Source: Candidatus Dormiibacterota bacterium (lineage in GTDB: Bacteria > Chloroflexota > Dormibacteria > Dormibacterales > Dormibacteraceae). From it: a stretch of DNA of 60,554 nt. A program made the translations under genes and the position numbers. The stretch covers positions 1-60,554 of the forward strand of contig PLYZ01000087.1 of assembly GCA_003151935.1 (NCBI GenBank), read 5' to 3'. Shown here in pieces: positions 51,418 through 60,493 of the stretch. Under the pieces are notes generated by a model. The model saw nothing but the letters and a program-made list of their open reading frames with translations. It did not search any database and was not told where the DNA came from. How positions within the stretch are numbered: the stretch's first letter is position 1; the number at the start of each line of letters is the position of its first letter.

Positions 51418-52884
51418 CTACTTGAGCTGAAATTCCGGGGATGCGAGGGTGATGAACCAGCGCGCGCGATCATCGAGCGCCTGGTTCAAGAGGCTTGCGG
51501 TCTGCGGGCTGAGGACACCATCGAGCTGCCGGCGCGGCGCATCCGACGCGGAGGGCAGCGCGCTCTTCACCTGGCTGAGCGCCGCGGTCACGAAGTTCAC
51601 GCGCTCGACAACCGTGTTGGAAGAGATCCACGCCTCGTTGTTGGGCCAGCCGCTGACGTCGGGAGGGTCGAAGAGGGTCTGGCCCATCCCCGAACCCGCG
51701 GCCGCGATCACCTTCGAGAGGTTGGTCGAACCGAGGGCCCGTGCGGCGTGGACCATGAAATCGGTCGGGCTCTTGACCAGCGTCCTGTAGCTTTGCGCCG
51801 AGCTGAACTCCGGGCTCGTGAGCACCGCGCGCATCAGCGTTTTCATGTCGTAGTTGCTGCGACGGAAGGTATCTGCAAGCGTCTTGACGTAGCCGGCATC
51901 GGGCTGAGCCGTGACGAAATGCTGCGCGACCTTGCCGGCGATGAACGCGGCGGTGGCAGGTTGGGCGAGGATGCGGTCGATCACACCTTGCGTGTCGAGG
52001 GGGCCGGTCTTGCCGAGATAGGTGACGTTTCCTTTGAAGGCGCGCCGCGTGTTGAAGACCCCAGGCCTCTGCGTGCTGTAGACGGGCAGGTTACGAGTGA
52101 CGCCGTTGGCGACTGTGACCGTCGCATTCGAGTCGGGCTGCGGCAGCTGCCACCCCGCGAGCGCCTTGGCGCTTTCTCGCACGTCGTCTTCCGTGTAGTT
52201 GTCAGGGCCCATCGTGAACAGTTCCATGAGCTCGCGCGAATAGTTCTCGTTGGGGCTCTGGCCCGTCGAGGTCGCCAGGTCGAGGTAGCGCAGCATCGCC
52301 GGATCCGTCGTGACCTGCATGAGCATCGACCGCAGGTTCGTCATCGACATCCGGCGCCACGTGAGGTTCTGCCAGTAGATGAACGTGTCGTCGGCGACCT
52401 TGCGATAGTCGCTCGTGAAGTGCCCGTGCCAGAAAAGCGTCATCCGCTCGGCAAACGGGGCCGCTGTGGTGAGGATGTGGTCGAGCCACCACTGCTGGAT
52501 CTGACCGACCGCAAAACGGCCGCCGGGCGTGGCTGCCGCGCCGAGCGTGGGAGGCTCAACCGGGTTGGTTTCGATCAGCCGGTCGACGGTCTTGTTGAAG
52601 CCGTCGGAAAGCGCCGACTCGAGCTGGACCGGCGTGTATCCAAAGCTCGTGCGGCGTAGGAGCTGCATGACGCGGGCCGATTCCGAACCCAGCGGAGAGA
52701 CCCAGTCCGTGCCAGATCCGGCTCTTGGCGTCGCCAGGCTCTGCATCGATCCGCCGAGCAGACGAACCGCGCCGACCCCGACTCCCGTGGCCAGCGCAGC
52801 CGCAAGGGCCTGACGCCGGGTGATGCCGCGTCGACTTTGAACGCTCGCCGATGGGACCTTCTCGGGGCTTGGCGCAAGGCTCAT
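51418..52884 (-). CDS. DUF1800 protein, Tat-exported
   Basis: A 488-residue protein. RRGITRRQALAAALATGVGVGA near residues 18-39 is a likely twin-arginine signal. The body has LLRRTSFGYTPVQLESAL, RMTLFWHGHFTSD near 150, RYLDLATSTGQSPNENYSRELMELFTMG near 198, YTEDDVRESAKALAGW and the C-terminal PPDVSGWPNNEAWI. These define DUF1800. ATG 52884 is preferred over 52896; TTGAAT six bases before it is a poor -10. First gene of the operon ending in the heme-type protein. Confidence 0.92.
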   Translation of the reverse strand: MSLAPSPEKVPSASVQSRRGITRRQALAAALATGVGVGAVRLLGGSMQSLATPRAGSGTDWVSPLGSESARVMQLLRRTSFGYTPVQLESALSDGFNKTVDRLIETNPVEPPTLGAAATPGGRFAVGQIQQWWLDHILTTAAPFAERMTLFWHGHFTSDYRKVADDTFIYWQNLTWRRMSMTNLRSMLMQVTTDPAMLRYLDLATSTGQSPNENYSRELMELFTMGPDNYTEDDVRESAKALAGWQLPQPDSNATVTVANGVTRNLPVYSTQRPGVFNTRRAFKGNVTYLGKTGPLDTQGVIDRILAQPATAAFIAGKVAQHFVTAQPDAGYVKTLADTFRRSNYDMKTLMRAVLTSPEFSSAQSYRTLVKSPTDFMVHAARALGSTNLSKVIAAAGSGMGQTLFDPPDVSGWPNNEAWISSNTVVERVNFVTAALSQVKSALPSASDAPRRQLDGVLSPQTASLLNQALDDRARWFITLASPEFQLK

Positions 52885-52954
52885 GGGCCAATTCAATCCG
52901 GCCCCTCAACGCATGGCATCACCCGGATGTGAAGAATTCGTAATCACAACCTCG

Positions 52955-53929
52955 ATGAACTCAGACGCGACGAACGCGACCCGCAGCCGAAGCCGGACCG
53001 GCACGTACGAGGCCTGGTATCTGAGCGTCGCCGACCCTGCCAGGAGGCAGGGGTGCTGGATCCGGTATACCTCCTTCAATCCGGCGCGAGAAGTGCAGGA
53101 CGAGGCGCACTCCGCCCTCTGGGCCTTTTATTTCGACCACGAGGACCCAGGCTCGAACTGGGGCGCCAAGGCGTCGTTTCCGCTCAAGGAGATGCAGGTC
53201 CGGTCGCGGCCGTTCGTGCTCCGGATCGGTGGCGCTCTGCTCGCGCACGACGGATGCTCGGGCGAGGTTCACAGCGAGCGCGGAACTATCAGCTGGGACC
53301 TGCGCTGGGATTCACGCGAGCGACCGTTTCCGTTCCTGCAGCCACCGTGGCACGCCATCTCCTCGTTCGCCAACATCGCCAGCCAGCCGGCGCTCAAGGT
53401 GTCGGGCACTATCGGTCTGAACGACCGGCAGGTCCACCTCGAGCACGTTCCGGGCGGCCAGGGACACACCTGGGGAACACGTCACGCGCTGGAATGGAAC
53501 TGGGGCTACGCGTCAGGCCCCGATTTCTGGATCGCCGGCGGCACGTCGCGAGCGCGGTCACGGCTTGGCGTCGAGCTGGTTGGAACCGCGGTGGGGACGC
53601 ACATACGAGACAGCCGATTTCTCTTGAACGGGCTCTTCAACGTCCTCGGGACGCGCGGACCAATCGCAGCGGATTCATGGACGGCTGAGGCCAGGCTCGG
53701 GGCGCACCGGCTGCATGTCGAGGTGACACCGAGAAGGGCAGACCTGATCGGAGTGACATACGCCGATCCGCGGGGCGGGTCGCGAGTTTGCTACCACACC
53801 GAGGTCGCCGACCTCGAGCTGCGCCTAACCCAGGGCGACCAGGTCCTGGCGCGGGTCCGGCGGCCTGCGTCGGCCGCTTTCGAATACGCGGCCGAATCGC
53901 CAGTGCCAGGTCTGCCTGTCCTTTTCTGA
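52955..53929 (+). CDS. Hypothetical protein, possible tocopherol-cyclase/CrtC-like lipocalin fold
   Basis: A 324-residue soluble protein without a signal. Sequence such as GTYEAWYLSVADPARRQGCWIRYT, LEHVPGGQGHTWGTRHALEWNWGYASG and the beta-strand-rich body are reminiscent of tocopherol cyclase-like and carotenoid hydratase-like double-lipocalin proteins. The match is by general pattern only. ATG 52955 is the likely start; an in-frame GTG or ATG further 5' would overlap the DUF1800 promoter. Function left open. Confidence 0.7.
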   Translation: MNSDATNATRSRSRTGTYEAWYLSVADPARRQGCWIRYTSFNPAREVQDEAHSALWAFYFDHEDPGSNWGAKASFPLKEMQVRSRPFVLRIGGALLAHDGCSGEVHSERGTISWDLRWDSRERPFPFLQPPWHAISSFANIASQPALKVSGTIGLNDRQVHLEHVPGGQGHTWGTRHALEWNWGYASGPDFWIAGGTSRARSRLGVELVGTAVGTHIRDSRFLLNGLFNVLGTRGPIAADSWTAEARLGAHRLHVEVTPRRADLIGVTYADPRGGSRVCYHTEVADLELRLTQGDQVLARVRRPASAAFEYAAESPVPGLPVLF

Positions 53930-53983
53930 CCCGACACAGGCCCCATGTTTAGGAGTTCTGTTAGTTGGTAATCTTGTAATACC

Positions 53984-54934
53984 ATGGCGGACCCCGCGAC
54001 CCTGCCGACCGAGCGCGAAGCGCTTGACGCCTACTCGACGACGGTCACTTCGGTCGCGGAGCGGGTTCTCCCCTCTGTCGCGAGCTTGCGAGTCGGTCGA
54101 GCAGGCCGCGGCGGCGCCGGTTCGGCCGTCGTCATCACACCCGACGGCTACCTCGTCACGTCCGCCCATGTCGTCGCGCAGGGCGGCTCCGCGAGCGCGT
54201 CCTTCCTCGACGGCACCGAATACGAGGTCGACGTGGTCGGCGCGGATCCCCTGTCGGACCTCGCCGTCGCTCGAGCGCGACGGGCGGCGATCGAGCCGGT
54301 TCGGATCGGAAATGCCGACCAGCTGCGCGTCGGGCAGCTCGTCGTCGCCGTGGGCAACCCCCTGGGTTTCTCGGGTTCCGTTACTTCGGGGGTCGTTAGC
54401 GGGTTAGGCCGCTCGCTGGCGACCGCCGATGGAAACGGACACCGGCGGTTCATCGAAGACGTGATCCAGACCGACGCCGCGCTCAACCCCGGCAACTCCG
54501 GCGGTGCGCTCGCCGACTGGCAGGCGCGCCTGATCGGGGTCAACACAGCGGTAGCGGGAATGGGCCTGGGGTTGGCGGTGCCGATGAACGGGACGACGCA
54601 GGCCATCCTGTCCGCCCTGATGAGAAACGGCCGCGTCCGGCGCGCCTACCTCGGGATCGCGGGCGGCACCCGCGCGCTTCCGCCCGCGGCCGCGCAGAAG
54701 CTCGGACGCAAGGCGGGGGTCGAGGTGCAGGAGGTCGTCACCGGCAGCCCGGCGGCGAGCGCCGCTTTGCGAAGCGGCGACATCATCGTGTCCGTGGCCG
54801 AGGCGGCGGTGGCCAAGGCGGGCGACCTGCAGCGCCTGATGGTCGAGACGCAAATCGGATCGAAGCTCGCGCTGAGGGTCCTCCGCGGCGACAAGATGAT
54901 CACGCTCGACGTCGTGCCCGTGGAGCTCGTGTAA
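53984..54934 (+). CDS. HtrA-like serine protease without export signal
   Basis: A 316-residue S1C protease. Triad: H62 in VTSAHVV, D92 in LSDLAVA, S172 in NPGNSGGAL. A PDZ domain runs from about residue 210 (YLGIAGGTRALPPAAAQKLG; GSPAASAALRSGDIIVSV). The N-terminus (MADPATLPTEREALDAYS) has no signal peptide or membrane helix, unlike periplasmic HtrA/DegP, so it probably acts in the cytoplasm. It lies 24 bases before the PPK2 start. Confidence 0.92.
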   Translation: MADPATLPTEREALDAYSTTVTSVAERVLPSVASLRVGRAGRGGAGSAVVITPDGYLVTSAHVVAQGGSASASFLDGTEYEVDVVGADPLSDLAVARARRAAIEPVRIGNADQLRVGQLVVAVGNPLGFSGSVTSGVVSGLGRSLATADGNGHRRFIEDVIQTDAALNPGNSGGALADWQARLIGVNTAVAGMGLGLAVPMNGTTQAILSALMRNGRVRRAYLGIAGGTRALPPAAAQKLGRKAGVEVQEVVTGSPAASAALRSGDIIVSVAEAAVAKAGDLQRLMVETQIGSKLALRVLRGDKMITLDVVPVELV

Positions 54935-54945
54935 ACCAGACGGGG

Positions 54946-54951
54946 TACACT
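54946..54951 (+). promoter_or_regulatory. -10 element of leaderless promoter for PPK2 gene
   Basis: TACACT, seven bases, GTG 54959. Confidence 0.55.
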
Positions 54952-54958
54952 CGCGAGA

Positions 54959-55789
54959 GTGGCCAGGCAGCGGATTCGAAACCTGCTTCAGGCGCTTCCG
55001 AAGGACGGCCGCTTTCGCATGGCGGATGTCGACGCCGACTCGACGCCCGGACTGAAGAGCCGCAAACGGCTGTCGCGCGACCTGAAGAAGCACCGAGCGT
55101 CGCTCTTCAACCTCCAGGAGCGCCTTTATGCCGAGCACAGGCGATCGCTTCTGATCGTGCTGCAGGGCATGGACACCAGCGGCAAGGACGGCACGATCAC
55201 GCACGTGATCGGAGGCATGGACCCGCAGGGAGTCTTGATCTCCGCGTTTAAGCAGCCCACCCCGGAGGAGCGCCGGCACAGCTTTCTCTGGCGCATTCGC
55301 AAACGCGTCCCGGACGCGGGCGCGGTCGGCATCTTTAACCGCTCCCACTACGAGGACGTGCTCATCGCGCGCGTCCACGACCTTGCCAAGGTACCGGTCA
55401 TCGACCGCCGCTACGAGCTCATCAACCGCTTTGAAAGAGAGCTGGTCCGCGGTGGCACGAAGGTCGTCAAGATCTGCCTGCACATCTCATACGACGAGCA
55501 GCGCCGCCGGCTGCTCGAGCGCCTTCGCGATCCCGACAAGAACTGGAAGTTCAAGGAAACCGACATCGACGAGCGGGCGTTATGGGATGACTACCAGAGC
55601 GCCTACAGCATCGCCATCACGCGTTGCTCAACCGAATTGGCGCCGTGGTACGTCGTGCCCGCGAACGACAAGGACTACCGGAACTGGGCGATCTCCCGGC
55701 TTCTGGTCGAGACCCTCGAGCAGATGAACCCGCAGTATCCCCATCCCAGGCTCGACGTTCCTCGGCTGGTCAAGCGCCTGCAGGCGTAA
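54959..55789 (+). CDS. ppk2: Polyphosphate kinase 2 family protein
   Basis: A 276-residue PPK2. Walker A QGMDTSGKDGTI (residues 69-80), the lid GIFNRSHYEDVLIARVH (122-138) and Walker B-like VKICLHIS near 170 are clear. The DTSGKDG form resembles class III enzymes, which phosphorylate AMP and ADP with polyphosphate. The last residues, PHPRLDVPRLVKRL, are typical of this group. Substrate direction is not certain. Confidence 0.93.
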   Translation: MARQRIRNLLQALPKDGRFRMADVDADSTPGLKSRKRLSRDLKKHRASLFNLQERLYAEHRRSLLIVLQGMDTSGKDGTITHVIGGMDPQGVLISAFKQPTPEERRHSFLWRIRKRVPDAGAVGIFNRSHYEDVLIARVHDLAKVPVIDRRYELINRFERELVRGGTKVVKICLHISYDEQRRRLLERLRDPDKNWKFKETDIDERALWDDYQSAYSIAITRCSTELAPWYVVPANDKDYRNWAISRLLVETLEQMNPQYPHPRLDVPRLVKRLQA

Positions 55790-55851
55790 TGCCCCGTCAG
55801 GTTTGGTACGTTACGCATCACCTACTGGGCGAATACGGGGGACGCTGAAAA

Positions 55852-57057
55852 ATGAGACGGTTGCATCTGGTTTCCTGGCTGGCGGCGGCATTGGTGGTCG
55901 CAGCGTGCGGCTCCGCGGGAGGCGGCGGCACCGGCAGCACCAACTCGTACTCCGGCAAGACGATCAAGCTCGGAGCCATCCTCTCGATCACCGGCGCCGG
56001 CGGCGTATATGGGCCGCAGAGCCGGGACGGCATGATGCTGGCCGTCGACCAGATCAACAAGGCAGGTGGCGTCAACGGCGCCCAGATCTCTCTCACCGTT
56101 AGCGACGATGCATCGCTCCAGACGCAGTCAGCTCAAGTCGCCCAGACCATGATCCAGGCGGACCAGGACCTGGCGCTCCTGGGCCCAACCCTCTCCAACT
56201 CGGCGGTGGCAGTCCACCCGCTGGCCGAAAGCCTGAAAACCCCGATCCTGGCGGTGAGCACGACCGGCATCAATATCGTTCCCGACTGCAAGTTCCCGAA
56301 CACCACTCCCTGCAGCTACGTGTTCCGCGACAGCCTCGGCGAGGAGACTGCGATCCCCGACAACATTCAGTCGTACGCTGCCGACGCGCACCCCACCACG
56401 GCGGTGCTCCTCGTCGCGCAGGACGACAAGTTCTCGAGCGACGGCGGCCTCATCGTGCAGAACACCGTCGGCAAGTACGGGATCAACCTGTTGAAAACCA
56501 TCAAGTTCAACAAGGCGGAAGCTGACCTGTCGCCATACGTGACCCAGGCGGTGCAGCTGCACCCGGACGTGATCTTCATCACCTCCCTTGGTGGCATCCC
56601 GGCCAACATCATGACCGAGGCCCGTAAGCAGGGTTGGCAGGGTCAGTTCCTCGGCGGCAACGGCTTCAACACGGCGACCGTGTCCAAGAATGCCGGTGCC
56701 AATGGCTTGGGCGCGCGCAGCGCCAGCGCCTGGTACCTGGGCAACACTTTCCCATCCAACGCCGACTTCGTGACCGCATTCAAGGCGGCGTACAACCATG
56801 ACCCGGACCAGTTCGCCGCGCAGGGCTACGCGGGCATCAAGATCATCGCGGACGCCGCCAAGCGCGCCAACCTCACGTTCTCAGACGTCGCGGGCGACCG
56901 CGACAAGCTGAGGGCCGCGATGGAGACGGTGAATATCCAGACCCCGCTCGGTCCCTTCCAGTTCACCTCGACGCATGACGTCAAGCAGACCGTCTGGATC
57001 ATCAAGATGGACGGCCAGGGCGGCTTCACCCTGGTCCACCAGATAGCGGCAAGCTGA
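55852..57057 (+). CDS. livJ: ABC transporter substrate-binding lipoprotein, branched-chain amino-acid type
   Basis: A 401-residue lipoprotein: signal MRRLHLVSWLAAALVVAAC with lipobox VAAC, then a glycine-rich linker. IKLGAILSITGAGGVYGPQS near residue 37 and DGMMLAVDQINKAGGVNGAQ near 60 are the periplasmic-binding-protein type 1 (Leu/Ile/Val-like) start. The family also carries amides, urea and aromatic acids, so the ligand is not fixed. GGGGGAC about ten bases before ATG 55852 may be a ribosome site. Confidence 0.92.
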   Translation: MRRLHLVSWLAAALVVAACGSAGGGGTGSTNSYSGKTIKLGAILSITGAGGVYGPQSRDGMMLAVDQINKAGGVNGAQISLTVSDDASLQTQSAQVAQTMIQADQDLALLGPTLSNSAVAVHPLAESLKTPILAVSTTGINIVPDCKFPNTTPCSYVFRDSLGEETAIPDNIQSYAADAHPTTAVLLVAQDDKFSSDGGLIVQNTVGKYGINLLKTIKFNKAEADLSPYVTQAVQLHPDVIFITSLGGIPANIMTEARKQGWQGQFLGGNGFNTATVSKNAGANGLGARSASAWYLGNTFPSNADFVTAFKAAYNHDPDQFAAQGYAGIKIIADAAKRANLTFSDVAGDRDKLRAAMETVNIQTPLGPFQFTSTHDVKQTVWIIKMDGQGGFTLVHQIAAS

Positions 57058-57065
57058 TCATCGCA

Positions 57066-57089
57066 GCGGGGGATCATGAGATCCCCCGC
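57066..57089. terminator. 10-bp hairpin between binding protein and permease
   Basis: GCGGGGGATC-ATGA-GATCCCCCGC is perfect, nine bases past the binding-protein stop. It probably ends or protects most transcripts so that the binding protein is made in excess over the permeases. Confidence 0.65.
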
Positions 57090-57113
57090 CGCATCTCTTA
57101 TTGTTGAGTCGGC

Positions 57114-58028
57114 TTGGGGCAGCAGATCCTCAACGCGATCTTCATCGGGTCGATTTACGCCCTGTTTGCGGTCGGCTACACACTCGTGTTCGGTGTGCTC
57201 GACATCCTGAACCTGGCCCATAGCGCCGTTTTCATGCTGGGCGCCGCCGTCACATACACGCTCGTCGTCAACCACGGCCAGTCGTTCTGGCTGGCGTGCG
57301 TGCTCGCCATCGTCGCGGCGGCGTTTATGGGCCTCGTCATCGAATACATCTGCCTGCGGCCGCTCCGGAGGCGCCGGGCGCCACCTATCGCCGCGCTCAT
57401 TTCCACGATCGGGCTGGCGCTCATCATCGTCGCGGCGATCGAGCAGGGCAGGCCCGGCACTCTGTTTGCGTGGCTCTGGGTGGACGGCGCGAACCCGGTC
57501 ACCATGCCGCCCGGCACCTTTCCCAACCCGACCTGGCACGTGGCCGGCCTGACGCTGGAGGGTAGCAAGCTGGCCGTCGTTCCGGTCTCCATCGCGCTGA
57601 TGCTGGTGCTCGGCTACGTCATGCGTTTCACCCAAGTGGGGCGGGGGCTTCGCGCCGTCGCTGAAAACCCGCGCGCGGCCCGGCTGATGGGGATCGACGT
57701 CGACCGTCTGATCTCGCTGACGCTGGTTATCTCCTCGGCGCTCGGCGGCCTCGCCGGCATCCTGTTCGGGGTCGCGCTTGGGGGCATCAGCCCCTATATC
57801 GGCCGCGACAGCGTGGAGGTACGGGGCCTGGCCGTGATCGTGCTGGGAGGGATGGGCAGCATCCCCGGCGCGGTGTTGGGCGGCTACCTGCTCGGCTTCA
57901 TCGAGGTGCTCGCGGTTGTGCTGCTCGGCAGCAACGTCCGGGCGGGGGTCGCATTTGCCGCACTGTTCCTCATGCTCGTGCTCCGCCCTCAGGGCCTGTT
58001 CGGCGCTCAATTGCGAGAACGGATCTAA
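57114..58028 (+). CDS. livH: Branched-chain amino-acid ABC permease, LivH type
   Basis: A 304-residue permease with about eight helices. AIFIGSIYALFAVGYTLVFGVLDILNLAHS near residue 8 and GLRAVAENPRAARLMGIDVDRLI near 180 (the ABC-contact EAA-like loop) mark LivH. A TTG at 57114 is the best start near the conserved N-terminus. It ends one base before livM. Confidence 0.93.
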   Translation: MGQQILNAIFIGSIYALFAVGYTLVFGVLDILNLAHSAVFMLGAAVTYTLVVNHGQSFWLACVLAIVAAAFMGLVIEYICLRPLRRRRAPPIAALISTIGLALIIVAAIEQGRPGTLFAWLWVDGANPVTMPPGTFPNPTWHVAGLTLEGSKLAVVPVSIALMLVLGYVMRFTQVGRGLRAVAENPRAARLMGIDVDRLISLTLVISSALGGLAGILFGVALGGISPYIGRDSVEVRGLAVIVLGGMGSIPGAVLGGYLLGFIEVLAVVLLGSNVRAGVAFAALFLMLVLRPQGLFGAQLRERI

Positions 58029-58029
58029 G

Positions 58030-58944
58030 TTGGACTTCCTCATCCAGCTTTTCACCGATCCCGTCGCCTTCTGGAACTCGCACACCCTGTTGATCTCGCA
58101 GATCGGGATTAACAGCATCCTGGCCTCATCGATGTTCGTGGTGCTGTACTCCGGACAGCTGTCGCTCGCGGCACCGGGATTCATGGCCATCGGCGCCTAC
58201 ACCGCGGTCCTGATGGACCTCTACTGGCACACACCGCTCGCGCTGAACATCGCTACCGGGACCGCATTCGCCGGCGTCGTCGGGGTTGCTGTCGGGCTGC
58301 CGGTGTTGCGGCTGCGAGGCGTTTTCCTCGCCATTGCCACCATTGGGTTCATCGAGGCGCTGAGCCTCGGAGTGATCCTCAACCTACCGATCACCGGCGA
58401 GGGGCTTGGACTCAAGAATCCCAATGCAGACCCACTCGGCGGGATCAATATCGTGCTCGTTTCGCTGGCTGCGGTCGTGTTCCTGCTCTGGAGGCTCACC
58501 AAAGGCCGGCTCGGATATGCATGGACCGCGATCCGCCAGGACGAGCTCGCTGCGCAAAGTCAGGGCATCGACGTGGCCCGGTACAAGCTGATCGCCTTTG
58601 TCGTCAGCGCGCTCCTCGCGGGTTTCGCAGGCGGCGCTGAATCACACCTCAACTTCTTCGTCGACCCTAACGAGTACGGCGTGCCGCGAACCGTGCAGGT
58701 GCTGACCTTCGCCGTGCTCGGCGGCAGCGGTAACGTGCTGGGTCCCGTCGTGGGCGCGCTGTTCCTGACTACTCTCCCGTACGTCTTTCAGCAGGCCGGC
58801 GACTACATTGGCGTGGTTAGTGGCGTGATCCTGATCGCGGTCATCATCTTCCGTCCGCAGGGCATCGTCGGCCGCGGCGGTTTTGCTTTCGTCAGGCCCC
58901 GCTGGTGGCCACGCGCGCAAGTCCGTGCTCCTTCGACTCGCTGA
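58030..58944 (+). CDS. livM: Branched-chain amino-acid ABC permease, LivM type
   Basis: A 304-residue permease. QIGINSILASSMFVVLYSGQLSLAAPGFMAIGAY near residue 22 and YAWTAIRQDELAAQSQGIDVARYKL near 160 are LivM motifs. It starts at TTG 58030 directly after the livH stop and overlaps the ATPase gene by 20 bases. Confidence 0.93.
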   Translation: MDFLIQLFTDPVAFWNSHTLLISQIGINSILASSMFVVLYSGQLSLAAPGFMAIGAYTAVLMDLYWHTPLALNIATGTAFAGVVGVAVGLPVLRLRGVFLAIATIGFIEALSLGVILNLPITGEGLGLKNPNADPLGGINIVLVSLAAVVFLLWRLTKGRLGYAWTAIRQDELAAQSQGIDVARYKLIAFVVSALLAGFAGGAESHLNFFVDPNEYGVPRTVQVLTFAVLGGSGNVLGPVVGALFLTTLPYVFQQAGDYIGVVSGVILIAVIIFRPQGIVGRGGFAFVRPRWWPRAQVRAPSTR

Positions 58945-60493
58945 CGTGCGGCGTCACTTCGGCGGGGTGCATGCCGTCGACGGGGTGACGTTGGAGGTCG
59001 AGAAGGGATCGATCCAGGGCCTCATCGGCCCCAACGGTGCGGGCAAGACGACGCTGGTCAACGTCATCACGGGTTACGTTCCGTTCCAGTCCGGCCACGC
59101 GTGGTTGGAGTCGGACGAGCTCACCGGGCTGCCCGCCCACCGGATCGCGGCCCTCGGCATCTCGCGCACCTTCCAGAACATCCGGCTGTTCAAGGACCTG
59201 ACCGCGCTGGAAAACGTGCTCATCGGGATGCACACACGCCGCCGCGACGACACGCTGGCTCAGATCGCGACTCTGCCCATGTTCCGGCGCGACCAACGAA
59301 GTCGATTGGATGACGCCCGCGGGCTGATGGAAACGGTGGGGCTCGCCGCCAGCGACATCGCCGGCCGCGCCGCCGGCACCCTTCCGTATGGCGACCAGCG
59401 CCGGCTCGAGATCGCCCGCGCCCTCGCGCTGCGGCCTCGCCTCCTGATCCTGGACGAGCCCGCGGCCGGCATGAACCCTTCCGAGAAGCAGGGCATCCGG
59501 GAGCTGATCGAACAGCTGAACGAGGACGGGTTGACGATCCTGCTCATCGACCACGACATGCGCCTGGTCATGGGCGTGTGCAAGCGAGTAGCCGTCCTCG
59601 ACTTCGGACGCAAGATCGCGGAAGGCACGCCGGCCGAGGTATCGATCGACGCGGGCGTGATCAAGGCCTATCTCGGTTCGGGCAGCGAGCGGGTGGTCAC
59701 GAGCGCGCCTGGCGCGACGGCGGCCGGTGACACGGAGTTGGCAGGCGAGGTATCGGGGGCGCGGCCGGCGGTCGAACCGCAGAAGGCGATCCTGGAGATC
59801 GAGGACCTGACGGTCAGCTATGGGCCGGTCACCGCGGTCCGAGGCGCCTCGCTACGAGTGGCGGCCGGCGAGGTGGTGGCGCTGATCGGCGCCAACGGCG
59901 CCGGCAAGTCGACCATCCTGAACACGCTCTCGGGTCTGATCCGGCCCGATTCCGGGACCGCGGTCTTCGACCGCCTCGACCTCACCCGGGCGAAGCCGTC
60001 AGCGATCGTCCGCCACGGACTGGTCCAGGTGCCCGAAGGACGGGAGATCCTGGCCCGGCAGACGGTGCTCGAGAACCTGGAGCTCGCCACGTGGGGGCGT
60101 CGCGATGGCTCGGCGAAACGAACGCAGATCGAGGCCGTGATGAAGCGCTTTCCGATTCTCGGCGAGCGGCGAGCGCTGCGCGCAGGGACGCTTTCGGGTG
60201 GCGAGCAGCAGATGCTGGCGATCGCGCGCGGGCTGCTTGCAAGGCCGCGCCTTCTCCTGCTGGACGAGCCGTCCCTCGGGCTCGCGCCCCAGATGGTGGA
60301 TGAGGTGTTCAAAGCCATCCAGGAGATCCACGACGAGGGGACGACGATCCTGCTGGTCGAACAGAACGCGCTGCGAGCGCTGGAGATCGCGGACCGCGCT
60401 TATGTTCTCGAGACGGGCCAGATCCGGTTGAGCGGCAGCGGCGACGACCTGCTCCACAACCCCGCCGTACGACGCGCCTACCTGGGCGGTTGA
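58925..60493 (+). CDS. Fused LivG-LivF ABC transporter ATPase
   Basis: A 522-residue protein with two ABC ATPases in one chain. The first (about residues 1-250) is LivG-like: Walker A GPNGAGKTT near 36, TFQNIRLFKDLTALENVLIG, signature LPYGDQRRLEIARAL, Walker B LLILDEPAAGMNP. After a linker of about 40 residues rich in A, G and T, the second is LivF-like: Walker A GANGAGKST near 321, LVQVPEGREILARQTVLENLELA, signature LSGGEQQMLAIARGLL, Walker B LLLLDEPSLGLAP. GTG 58925 is the start. The two ATPases are normally separate genes. No feature follows to the window end. Confidence 0.92.
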   Translation: MLLRLADVRRHFGGVHAVDGVTLEVEKGSIQGLIGPNGAGKTTLVNVITGYVPFQSGHAWLESDELTGLPAHRIAALGISRTFQNIRLFKDLTALENVLIGMHTRRRDDTLAQIATLPMFRRDQRSRLDDARGLMETVGLAASDIAGRAAGTLPYGDQRRLEIARALALRPRLLILDEPAAGMNPSEKQGIRELIEQLNEDGLTILLIDHDMRLVMGVCKRVAVLDFGRKIAEGTPAEVSIDAGVIKAYLGSGSERVVTSAPGATAAGDTELAGEVSGARPAVEPQKAILEIEDLTVSYGPVTAVRGASLRVAAGEVVALIGANGAGKSTILNTLSGLIRPDSGTAVFDRLDLTRAKPSAIVRHGLVQVPEGREILARQTVLENLELATWGRRDGSAKRTQIEAVMKRFPILGERRALRAGTLSGGEQQMLAIARGLLARPRLLLLDEPSLGLAPQMVDEVFKAIQEIHDEGTTILLVEQNALRALEIADRAYVLETGQIRLSGSGDDLLHNPAVRRAYLGG

